Shown here: in pieces, positions 42,336 to 49,180 of the stretch | Layout of the letters: each line of letters begins with the position of its first letter | How positions within the stretch are numbered: the stretch's first letter is position 1 | Assembly: GCA_015068455.1 (NCBI GenBank) | Contig: SVKO01000001.1 | Span: forward strand, 1 to 64,000 | Direction of reading: 5' to 3' | Length of the DNA: 64,000 nt | Source of the DNA: Oscillospiraceae bacterium | Lineage (GTDB): Bacteria > Bacillota > Clostridia > Oscillospirales > Oscillospiraceae | Translations under genes and position numbers: made by a program | Notes under the pieces: generated by a model | Seen by the model: only the letters and a program-made list of their open reading frames with translations | Told to the model about the DNA's origin: nothing | Databases searched by the model: none

Positions 42336-42372
42336 AAAAGAACGGAGCACATCAGTGCTCCGTTCTTTTTTC
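42336..42372 (+). terminator. Terminator between khpA and the DUF4097 gene
   Basis: The 15-bp stem AAAAGAACGGAGCAC (42336-42350) / GTGCTCCGTTCTTTT (42355-42369) has T-rich ends on both strands, so it can serve both convergent operons. Confidence 0.93.
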
Positions 42373-42373
42373 T

Positions 42374-43327
42374 TTACGGCACCGTGATTTCAATGTCGCC
42401 GGTGTCGGTGGTGATTTCGCAGCGGCCGCCGGTGACGGACTTCGGCACGTCCTGCCTGCCGGTGTCCGACCGGGTGATGAACACCTTCTCGCTGCGCAGG
42501 CTGCCGGTGACCTCGCCGGTGCTGGTGGTCACATAAATCTCGGATGCGTCCGAATTCTCAAACCGGACGTCGCCGGTGCTCCGCTCGATGGTGAACGTGC
42601 CCGAGGCAACCACATCCTGCAGGGTGATGTCCCCGGTGCTGCCGTCGGTGCGCAGGCTCGCGCACTGCAGGCCGTTCAGCCGGGTCTTGCCGGTGCTGAC
42701 ATGGATATCCACGCCGCCCTTGCAATTCACGGAATCGACCGTGACGATCCCGGTGGAAACGGAGAGGCTCAGGCTCCCGGCGTCCAGCTCGGCGAGGGTG
42801 ATGTCGCCGGTGCTCAGGGCGATCTCCATGGCGCCGGAAACGTCTGCCCGGCAGTCCACATCCGACGTGTCGCCATGGATCTGAAGGGCTGCGAAGGAGA
42901 ACTCCGCGGGGATGTCGATATCGCCCGTATCTGTTTCGATGACGATCTGGTCATACGCCCCTGCGGGCAGATAAACCGCGATCTTCGGGGTGCCCAGGTG
43001 CAGGCCGATCTGATCGACCCAGGTCCGCTTGTCCTCCGTGCGGATGGAAAGCTCGCCGTTTTTTTCCGTCACCTCGTGGGTGATTTTCTTCGTCTCGCTG
43101 CAGACGACCTTGCATTTGCCGTCCTTCGCGGGGAGCAGGGTGATTTTATCCGTCTCCGCGTCGATCGAAATCCGTTTGATCTTCCCCTCCACCGAATAAG
43201 TATTGGTTTCATAGGCCTCCGTGCTGAGGGCGGAAAAACGGAATCCCAGGGTCGCCATGGACGCGACGCAGATCGCGATCCCCGCCAGCAGCAGTGCAGC
43301 CGCCGCAAACAGCCATCCTTTTTTCAT
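42374..43327 (-). CDS. DUF4097-family beta-helix envelope protein
   Basis: 317 residues. One N-terminal membrane anchor (about 4-25), then an almost purely beta region with repeating STGD/STGE turns (ALSTGDITLAELDAG, VSTGKTRL, GSTGDITLQDV, RSTGDVRFEN, TSTGEVTG), as in DUF4097 adhesin-like proteins. AAAGGAGG precedes ATG 43327, with a slightly long gap. Third gene of the padR-DUF1700-DUF4097 set, a common envelope-stress-type arrangement in Bacillota. Confidence 0.88.
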   Translation of the reverse strand: MKKGWLFAAAALLLAGIAICVASMATLGFRFSALSTEAYETNTYSVEGKIKRISIDAETDKITLLPAKDGKCKVVCSETKKITHEVTEKNGELSIRTEDKRTWVDQIGLHLGTPKIAVYLPAGAYDQIVIETDTGDIDIPAEFSFAALQIHGDTSDVDCRADVSGAMEIALSTGDITLAELDAGSLSLSVSTGIVTVDSVNCKGGVDIHVSTGKTRLNGLQCASLRTDGSTGDITLQDVVASGTFTIERSTGDVRFENSDASEIYVTTSTGEVTGSLRSEKVFITRSDTGRQDVPKSVTGGRCEITTDTGDIEITVP

Positions 43328-43328
43328 A

Positions 43329-43928
43329 TTATGCGGCCTCCTTTCCAACAAACCAGGATTTGATCCCCAGGATCATTTTTTTCGTCAGCCGGGCGATGCC
43401 CTTTGTTGCCGCCACGCTGGCAAAGAACATCAGAATCGCAAGGCCCGCACAGGCCAGCGCTGTGCCGCCGGCAAAGATCGCGCCGCCCAGATTGCCCGCT
43501 TTTTGATAGACGAAGACCTCAAACAAGCAGGCGAACACCCCCGCCGCGAGGGACAGCGTCACAGTCCAAAGGCAGACGACCACCGACCACAGGACGATAT
43601 ACAGGGACAGGCCGACGGCGAACACCGCGATCAGCAGCGACAGCCAGATGGGCGAGCCCAGCACCAGCAATATGATCTCCCACACACGCAGGGTCCGCTT
43701 CGGGCGGACCTTCTCCCGGACGAGGGCCGTCAGGGGGATCTCTGACATGATCTGATTGACCACATCCTCCACCGGACCCACCTCGGCAACGGCTTCCTCC
43801 TCCGTCAGTCCGTCCTCGATCCGGTCGTCGATCATTTCATTGTAAAAGGCCAGCCGCTCTTCGATCTCCGCCTGCGGCAGGCCGGCCAGTCTTTTGCGGA
43901 GCGTTTCCATAAATTCTGCTTTACCCAC
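43329..43928 (-). CDS. DUF1700-family membrane protein
   Basis: 199 residues. Cytoplasmic helical N-terminus (FMETLRKRLAGLPQAEIEER then YNEMIDDRIEDGLTEEEAVAEVG), typical of DUF1700, followed by about four membrane segments. The start is GTG 43928, chosen because GGGAGG lies 9 nt upstream and because the GTG overlaps the padR stop by 8 bp (translation coupling). It ends one base before the DUF4097 start. In related systems it acts as a membrane partner of DUF4097 proteins. Confidence 0.88.
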   Translation of the reverse strand: MGKAEFMETLRKRLAGLPQAEIEERLAFYNEMIDDRIEDGLTEEEAVAEVGPVEDVVNQIMSEIPLTALVREKVRPKRTLRVWEIILLVLGSPIWLSLLIAVFAVGLSLYIVLWSVVVCLWTVTLSLAAGVFACLFEVFVYQKAGNLGGAIFAGGTALACAGLAILMFFASVAATKGIARLTKKMILGIKSWFVGKEAA

Positions 43929-44241
43929 AGTTTGTATCCTCCCTGGTGATGAATCGATAGATCGATTCGATTTGCTTCCATTCGTCCCTGAATTCCTCAA
44001 TGCGCGCGAGCCCGAGGGGCGTGATACGGTAATACTTTCGAAGTCTTCCCCCGTGCTCCGCGGTCCGGACCGTGAGCATGCTCGCGGCCTCCAGGCGCTT
44101 CAATATGGTATACAGGGTGGATTCGGACATCTCCAGATAGGGCTTCATATCCTTGATGATCCGATACCCGTAGGAGTCTTCATTCTTTATGGCGGCCAGC
44201 ACGCAAACGTCCAGCAGGCCACGCTTCAATTGTCCGTCCAT
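43921..44241 (-). CDS. PadR-family transcriptional regulator
   Basis: 106 residues. Winged helix LLDVCVLAAIKNEDSYGYRI, SESTLYTILKRLEAASML, GRLRKYYRITPLGLARIEEF, then a short dimerisation helix (PadR subfamily 2). Represses its own operon in characterised relatives. ATG 44241 follows GGGAGGTATTAT. First gene of the operon; coupled to the DUF1700 gene. Confidence 0.95.
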   Translation of the reverse strand: MDGQLKRGLLDVCVLAAIKNEDSYGYRIIKDMKPYLEMSESTLYTILKRLEAASMLTVRTAEHGGRLRKYYRITPLGLARIEEFRDEWKQIESIYRFITREDTNCG

Positions 44242-44249
44242 ATAATACC

Positions 44250-44294
44250 TCCCTTCGTGGTATACATCGTATCACGAGGTATTGTATTTGTCAA
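44250..44294 (-). promoter_or_regulatory. Promoter and probable PadR operator
   Basis: -35 TTGACA (44289-44294) and -10 TACGAT (44266-44271) on the minus strand, 17-bp spacer. An imperfect dyad TCGTGATAC/GTATACCACGA surrounds the -10 region, where a PadR repressor would be expected to bind. Confidence 0.7.
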
Positions 44295-44320
44295 GCGCTT
44301 TTTTTGTTTTTTTGCAGAAT

Positions 44321-44356
44321 AAAAAAGAGCCGTCTCCGGGGAGACAGCTCTTTTTT
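44321..44356 (-). terminator. Terminator after the zinc-motif membrane gene
   Basis: AAAAAAGAGC (44321-44330) pairs with GCTCTTTTTT (44347-44356); GTCTCC/GGAGAC extends the stem. T-rich on both strands. Confidence 0.88.
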
Positions 44357-44366
44357 GTCAATTGGT

Positions 44367-45302
44367 TTACTGCACCTTTTTGAAGGTGAAGCCGCCGGTG
44401 CTCTCGCGCAGGGCGTTGCGGATGTAGAACACGCTGGCCACCGCGGTGAGCAGATAGCCGATGCCCAGATCCTTGATGTACTCGCCCATGACGTCCGCTT
44501 CCTTGACCATGGCGATCAGATTGCGGAAAATTTCGAAGAAGGAGTAGCCGTAATCCTTGATCTGACTGTGGACCTCCCAGGTCCAGGCGATCTTGTTGGC
44601 CAGATAGACCATGATCAGAGAGATGATCACAGAGATGATGACGCCCTTGCGGTCCAGGGTGCCGCCGAGCAGGCTGTAGCCCTTCATGGCGCAGACCACC
44701 ATGATCAGACCGGCGATGCCGGCGATGTAGCCCGCCCGATGCACCAGGATCCACACAATGCTGCCGATGAGCGCGCCCAGCAGGGCGCCCGCGATACCGC
44801 CGATGAGATTGCTCTTCTTCTCCCGCACCGCCTTCTGGTTGCCCTTGAGCTCCTGCTCCATCTGAGCGGCGCAGGGCTCGCACATCTGCAGGATCTCGTT
44901 GTTGGCCTGATAGCAGTTCAGGGTGGCGCCGGTGGTGCCGCAGCAGCCGCAGCCGGTGGTATAGCCCTGGCCGGCGATGTAGCGCAGGATGGGCTCCATG
45001 ACGCCGCCCACCTGCTCGGGGATCTTCTTCTGGGACATCACAGCCTTGATCACCACATAGAAGCGGAACGGGGTGACGCCCACGGAGGCGATCTTTTTAT
45101 TCTCCCCCCTGGCGCGCTCCAGGAAGGAATAGAGGGCGGCGTTGCCGGGATCGGCGGGCAGGGACGCGTTCACGGTGACGCGGTAGCCGTCCGCCTGGGG
45201 CACGAAGGTCATATAGTAGCCCTGGCAGTAGCCGGCATAGTGGGTCTTATGATCGGCCAGCGCGCCGCCCAGCAGCTCAGCTCTGACTTTTTCGGAATAC
45301 AC
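44367..45302 (-). CDS. Membrane protein with Cys-rich zinc-like motif, unknown function
   Basis: 311 residues. A soluble N-terminal part (1-110) leads to a Cys-rich stretch (GCGCCGTTGATLNCYQ, then MCEPCAAQ at about 117-145) that looks like a zinc-binding site, followed by four to five membrane segments (about 165-300). Starts MYSEKVRAELLGG at 45302. The partner gene 11 bp upstream encodes a small DUF4870-like protein. It resembles the zinc-motif membrane protein at 15810-16649 in plan but not clearly in sequence. Confidence 0.75.
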   Translation of the reverse strand: MYSEKVRAELLGGALADHKTHYAGYCQGYYMTFVPQADGYRVTVNASLPADPGNAALYSFLERARGENKKIASVGVTPFRFYVVIKAVMSQKKIPEQVGGVMEPILRYIAGQGYTTGCGCCGTTGATLNCYQANNEILQMCEPCAAQMEQELKGNQKAVREKKSNLIGGIAGALLGALIGSIVWILVHRAGYIAGIAGLIMVVCAMKGYSLLGGTLDRKGVIISVIISLIMVYLANKIAWTWEVHSQIKDYGYSFFEIFRNLIAMVKEADVMGEYIKDLGIGYLLTAVASVFYIRNALRESTGGFTFKKVQ

Positions 45303-45313
45303 GGCGGGCCTCC

Positions 45314-45682
45314 TTACTTCAGGATCTGGAAGCCGCCGACCAGGGGCAGCTCCTTGGCCTTGCCGTTGATGGCATTAACGATGCCCATAATGGCAAACAC
45401 AAACAGCGCCAGGCCGCCGAGACCGCCGACGAGCCGGATGATCCAGCCGACGAGGGGCAGTCTGCCGAAAATGCGGACAGCGAAGCTGAGGATCACCTCT
45501 GCGAGGGCAAGCACAATGCCCTGGTTGCAGTGGAACCGGGCGAAGGGAGACTCCCTGGCGGCAAACAGCGGGATGAGCACCAGGATGCCCAGATAGGACA
45601 GCACGCCCATCACGCGGTTCTGCTGGATGTCGTTCTGGTCGAAGGACGCGGTGTAATCGGGGGTTGTGTTGATATCTGCCAT
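45314..45682 (-). CDS. DUF4870-like small membrane protein
   Basis: 122 residues, three membrane segments. NRVMGVLSYLGILVLIPLFA and SPFARFHCNQGIVLAL are the DUF4870-type signature (short segments with FH.NQG). Function unknown; members often accompany other small envelope proteins. AGGAGTG precedes ATG 45682. Confidence 0.85.
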   Translation of the reverse strand: MADINTTPDYTASFDQNDIQQNRVMGVLSYLGILVLIPLFAARESPFARFHCNQGIVLALAEVILSFAVRIFGRLPLVGWIIRLVGGLGGLALFVFAIMGIVNAINGKAKELPLVGGFQILK

Positions 45683-45735
45683 AATGATACACTCCTTATT
45701 TTGATTGAACCTTTCATAGTTCGACTATCAATGAC

Positions 45736-45763
45736 AGTATAGCATGCCTGCGGCAAAAAACAA
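45736..45763 (-). promoter_or_regulatory. Promoter of the DUF4870-like operon
   Basis: -35 TTGTTT (45758-45763) and -10 TATACT (45736-45741) on the minus strand, 16-bp spacer. Confidence 0.6.
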
Positions 45764-45782
45764 GTCCTTTTTGCAAAACGAA

Positions 45783-45806
45783 GCGGCGGCGCATCCGCGC
45801 CGCCGC
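45783..45806 (-). terminator. Terminator of the RiPP-like operon
   Basis: The 10-bp stem GCGGCGGCGC (45783-45792) / GCGCCGCCGC (45797-45806) is followed on the minus strand by TTCGTTTTG, just after the nucleotidyltransferase stop. Confidence 0.8.
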
Positions 45807-45812
45807 CGAAAC

Positions 45813-47075
45813 TCAGCTTTTTATAATATTGTATTGCTCCAGCAGGCGGATGCGCTCGTTGCCCACCCGTATGCTGGTCAGTGCCGAATTGGACCTTCCC
45901 CGATGCCGAATCAATTCCCAGAGATAACCCAACTGCCGATGCAGCCAGGCCGCCGGCAGCAGCACGGGGATCTTTTTCAGACAGGGATATTTCCCCTGCA
46001 TGGACTCCAGCGGCGGGAACAGCGAATAGAGCACGGCGCTGGGGCCGTGGCCGCTCTGCGTGGACGCCGCCCGCAGGGTCATATTGCTGCTGTGCAGCCG
46101 ACTCATGGTGGCCGAGCCGTAGATGCCGCCCTCCATCACGTCCGCCAGCAGGGGCTCCGGATCGACGCCGGTCAGATCCCAGTCCGCCAGATACTTTGCC
46201 GCGCGGCTCTCCGGCAGCAGTTGCTCCCCTGCAATCCGGAATATCGCCCGGACGAAGTCCATGGCACCGATGTTCTCAAGCCGCGCGCGCAGGCTATCCC
46301 AGTTGATCTCCGTGCGGTATGCCTCGGCATACAGCCCGATATCGCAGATCTGACGGATGCCGAAGCCGCTGTAGAGGAAATGCTTCAGCGCGTGCAGCAG
46401 CAGATACAGAAGATGATCCTCCGGACCCAGGGTCAGGAATTCCGTGCCGCAGATCTGCTGCGTTACCGCCCGGTCATGGGCGCCCAGGAAACAGTCGTTC
46501 AGCCGGTCCAAATAAGGGGAATCGGGGGTAAACGGCGTTTTGTGCACCTCAATATACAGGCGTTTATCCTTATCCTGATAAGCCACTTCAAACTGCGTCG
46601 CCGCGTCCTTGCCCGGATCCGAGAGGACAAAGCCGTAGTTCAGCAGCGCCTAATGCAATTGCTGAAATTCCGCGGGCTTCACCAGCAGATCCTCGTCTGT
46701 GGAAGGACGGTGCTCCGGGTCGGGATAAAGCGCGCGGCACACGATCCCCTTCATCACCAGCGGATGCAGGCCCTTGGAGCGCAGATATCGATAAAGCAGG
46801 CAGAGCTCGCCTGTCCGGTTCGCCTGGCTGAGAATCTCAGCGCGGGCACGGTCGGCATACGCGGCCAGCAGCCGTTCAGCCGGCGGCGCAGTCCACTGTG
46901 CGATCCTTTCCGGAGGCAGCGCGTCAGCCGCCAGAGCGAGGATACTGTGGCTGCAGCACACATGGAAGAACGCCTTCCACTGCTCCGCATCCGGCTTTAC
47001 CGTCTCGTCGGCAACTGTCCCGCTCAGCACGTGCCGCAGCGTGCTGAGCACAAGCCTATAGATCTGTTTGAGCAT
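45813..47075 (-). pseudogene. NTP_transf_5-type nucleotidyltransferase gene with an in-frame TAG
   Basis: Reading from ATG 47075, 141 codons lead to TAG at 46650-46652; the same frame then continues without a gap (ALLNYGFVLSDPGKDAATQF...) to the stop at 45813, for about 420 residues in all. The first part carries VMKGIVCRALYPDPEHRPST and DEDLLV, the family's catalytic acidic motif; the second carries the C-domain (PEDHLLYLLLHALKHF). The stop falls in the middle of conserved sequence (QLH-stop-ALLNYGF) and fits a CAG-to-TAG change. TAG ends other genes here, so recoding is unlikely. The first fragment alone could still be expressed. Confidence 0.85.
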
Positions 47076-47093
47076 TCACGTCACGTCTTTAAA

Positions 47094-47375
47094 TCATCGG
47101 CTGAGATCATCGCCGCCAATCGTTTCACCCTCCGGAACAATCACCAGCGGCTCATCCTCTTCTTCCACCAGCATGGGCTGCGGCGCAGGTTTTTCTTCTT
47201 CCTGCTTTTCCTCCTCGCCGTCGGCCGGCGTCTCCCCTTCCACCGTCTCGGCAGAGGATTCTGCGCCTGTTTCTGAAACGTTTTCCGAATTCGTTCCGTT
47301 CTTATCATCCCGGCAGCCGGTAAAGCAAAGGACGATCATTGCGATCGCGAGCAGGCAAATAATAAACTTTTTCAT
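47094..47375 (-). CDS. Small acidic lipoprotein in the RiPP-like operon
   Basis: 93 residues. Signal peptide with lipobox (LCFTGC, Cys about residue 21), then a very acidic, low-complexity tail (Glu, Pro, Asp, Ser), ending near IVPEGETIGGDDLSR. Interestingly the tail ends in GGDD, and the precursor-like protein of the same operon contains GGGDLED. The role is unknown; a surface immunity or scaffold protein is possible. AGAGAG precedes ATG 47375. Confidence 0.7.
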   Translation of the reverse strand: MKKFIICLLAIAMIVLCFTGCRDDKNGTNSENVSETGAESSAETVEGETPADGEEEKQEEEKPAPQPMLVEEEDEPLVIVPEGETIGGDDLSR

Positions 47376-47396
47376 AGTGATCTCTCCATTCAGGGT

Positions 47397-47675
47397 TTAG
47401 TCAATCAGATAATTTTTTTCCAGAAGCTGATCCAGAAGCGACAAAAGATCCTGCCGAAGTTCCTCCGGATCCTCAATTTCATACTCTGCGGATACCTTTT
47501 CCATCAGCTCGTCGAGGTCGCTGCCCTGCTCCAGAATACGCCAGCAAAACGCCGCCGTATCATTGATCTGCGTCACGTGCGGACATATTTCGCGAAGCTG
47601 TTTCGCCGCGACCAGCACATACTGCCCCGCGACCGTGGTAAGAACCACACCCGGCCTGGTGTTATAACGCTTCAT
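47397..47675 (-). CDS. PqqD-family peptide chaperone (RRE protein)
   Basis: 92 residues. PqqD winged-helix fold: YNTRPGVVLTTVAGQYVLVA, INDTAAFCWRILEQGSDLDE, LMEKVSAEYEIEDPEELRQD. PqqD-like proteins hold the leader of RiPP precursors for tailoring enzymes. ATG 47675 follows GGGAG and lies inside the end of the HPr-kinase-like gene (14-bp overlap), so the two are coupled. The fold is clear; the client is presumed to be the 88-residue protein at the head of the operon. Confidence 0.9.
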   Translation of the reverse strand: MKRYNTRPGVVLTTVAGQYVLVAAKQLREICPHVTQINDTAAFCWRILEQGSDLDELMEKVSAEYEIEDPEELRQDLLSLLDQLLEKNYLID

Positions 47676-48426
47676 TTTCCGTACTCCCTTCGGATAAATA
47701 CGCACAGATCGTTTTCGCAGTCAGCAGCATCGACGCATCGTCGCCCCGGTTCTGCAGCAGCCATGTGGGATACTGTGACACCGTGCGCTCAACCAGCGCG
47801 GCAAGCCGGATGATCTGCTCTTTTGTCTCCGGTCTGCAGCCATACTGATGAAAAATGCGGTAAACAGACTGTTCCGGGCCGATCCGGGCAATGGTATTCT
47901 CCTGTGCCTGCTCCAGATAAATGACGCCGCCGAGCGGAGCTGCCGTTGTGCCCGCCCAACGCTCCTTTCCATTCCACGCAGACGGCCAGACGCGGATCGA
48001 GCCGTCCGGCTGCGCCGCCAGGACCGGCATATCCCCGCTGATTATCTGCACATCATCGCCGAAGCGGCGCTTCCAACGGATCATCTGCGTCGTTTTCCCG
48101 ACGCCGCTCGGCCCGGCCAAAAGCCAGGCAAAGCCCTGCCAGATGAAGGCGGCCGAATGGAAAATGCACGCATCAAAGCGCAGCAGATATACGGCCGTCA
48201 TTTCGATCAGATATTTGCTCTCACAATATGCCGCCGTATGCTCCGGGAAGCACTTTTGGATAAAGGCCATATCCCGGTCGCTCACGGCAATATCAAATTG
48301 GTCGCCCTCCGCCGGAAACATGTAATGCGAAAAAAAACGCAGCGTGTCCGGCTCTCGCAGTCGATACCGCAGAATATGACCCGCCACATTCATCTGGTAA
48401 ATCATATGTTTCATGTTTTTGATCAT
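47662..48426 (-). CDS. HPr kinase-like P-loop protein
   Basis: 254 residues. HprK-related: CIFHSAAFIWQGFAWLLAGP, Walker A GPSGVGKT (105-112) and SGDMPVLA (about 130). Such HprK-like enzymes sit in lasso-peptide and related RiPP clusters, where members such as PadeK phosphorylate a Ser of the precursor. The start is uncertain: the frame is open to 48468, no good ribosome binding site is seen, and ATG 48426 or 48414 are both possible. It follows the small peptide gene by 150 bp. Confidence 0.85.
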   Translation of the reverse strand: MIKNMKHMIYQMNVAGHILRYRLREPDTLRFFSHYMFPAEGDQFDIAVSDRDMAFIQKCFPEHTAAYCESKYLIEMTAVYLLRFDACIFHSAAFIWQGFAWLLAGPSGVGKTTQMIRWKRRFGDDVQIISGDMPVLAAQPDGSIRVWPSAWNGKERWAGTTAAPLGGVIYLEQAQENTIARIGPEQSVYRIFHQYGCRPETKEQIIRLAALVERTVSQYPTWLLQNRGDDASMLLTAKTICAYLSEGSTENEAL

Positions 48427-48576
48427 AGCATCAAAGAAAAGCGTGAAGATAACTCCTTCTCCACGCAATTCTTTTCAGGATTCATTTCAGGCATGCACAG
48501 GACGGAAGAATGCAGACTCCTCCTGCTGCGCACACCGGCCCTGCCTGCCGATTCCCTCTCTCTTTGCAGAAAGAGA
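48427..48576 (-). promoter_or_regulatory. Gap with hairpin between precursor-like gene and kinase
   Basis: A 7-bp hairpin TCTCTTT/AAAGAGA (48559-48576) begins right after the peptide gene's stop, followed by about 130 nt without a gene. A partial terminator here, letting more precursor than enzyme mRNA accumulate, is a common RiPP layout; no T-run is seen. Confidence 0.5.
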
Positions 48577-48843
48577 TTAAGGAATCAGAGTCTCAACGGG
48601 GCTGATGACCTCGGGCGTCTCAATGATCTCTTCCGCGGCAACGGTATCCTCCACAAGATCGATAACCGCGTCGGCCAGAAGATCATTGTTCGCTTCAACT
48701 ACGGGAGTTTCGACGTTGCTGAAAAGGATACTTCTGCTGTTATCCTCCAGGTCGCCGCCGCCGATTCCCGTGTTTCCGCCGATAATATCATCATCAGAAA
48801 TCCAGCCACTCAGAACAATCGGCTTAAAGTACTTTTTTCCCAT
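48577..48843 (-). CDS. Small Cys-free peptide, candidate RiPP precursor
   Basis: 88 residues. It opens MGKKYFKPIVLSGWISDDD: Tyr 5, Pro 8 and Gly 13 resemble the YxxP...G leader motif bound by PqqD/B1 proteins in lasso-peptide clusters. Then GGNTGIGGGDLED and an acidic, Val/Ile-rich tail ending ISPVETLIP. There is no Cys, so lanthipeptide-, thiopeptide- or sactipeptide-type crosslinks are excluded; Ser and Thr are available for phosphorylation. GAGAGG precedes ATG 48843. First gene of an operon with kinase, PqqD, lipoprotein and nucleotidyltransferase. Confidence 0.75.
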   Translation of the reverse strand: MGKKYFKPIVLSGWISDDDIIGGNTGIGGGDLEDNSRSILFSNVETPVVEANNDLLADAVIDLVEDTVAAEEIIETPEVISPVETLIP

Positions 48844-49005
48844 ATCGTATTCCTCTCTTTCGTTTACACGCCAACAGAAAGGTAAAAAATGACGTCAAAA
48901 TAAAGTGCATGTCATGCTGCTGCCGGGTCGGGGCGCTTCATCAGCAGCTCCGTGCGATTGGAAAATCGCCGCGATCAAAGCAGCAAAGCACAATATTACT
49001 TTTAT

Positions 49006-49033
49006 AGTATAACACACAATCACAAAAATGCAA
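49006..49033 (-). promoter_or_regulatory. Promoter of the RiPP-like operon
   Basis: -35 TTGCAT (49028-49033) and -10 TATACT (49006-49011) on the minus strand with a 16-bp spacer. The -35 lies in one arm of a small hairpin (ATGCAA/TTGCAT), so structure or a regulator could affect it. Confidence 0.65.
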
Positions 49034-49082
49034 GGCCATTGCATTTTTTTTGCATGTTTTTTCACAGTTTTTCAATCGAGGC

Positions 49083-49119
49083 GGATAATACGTGAGGGTC
49101 AAGCCCTCACGTATTATCC
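49083..49119. terminator. 16-bp perfect stem after the large surface protein gene
   Basis: GGATAATACGTGAGGG (49083-49098) and CCCTCACGTATTATCC (49104-49119) pair perfectly around 5 nt, 62 bp past the stop of the large surface gene. No T-run follows in either direction, so it may terminate poorly, protect the mRNA end, or bind a protein. Confidence 0.6.
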
Positions 49120-49180
49120 CCCTGACTTACAGTTTGGCGGCCGCGTCTGCGTATCCCTTTACGGGATACGCGTCGGCGCA

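Larger units (their letters stand above)
48844..49180. other. 337-bp intergenic region between two minus-strand units
   Basis: Holds the promoter of the RiPP-like operon, a hairpin overlapping its -35 and a 16-bp perfect stem after the large surface gene. I see no gene in it; the leader upstream of the peptide gene is about 160 nt. Confidence 0.6.

Noticed and set aside
46650..46652. TAG as pyrrolysine or recoded codon.
   Set aside because: TAG is a normal stop in this window (37557-37559) and no pylT or pylS genes are seen.
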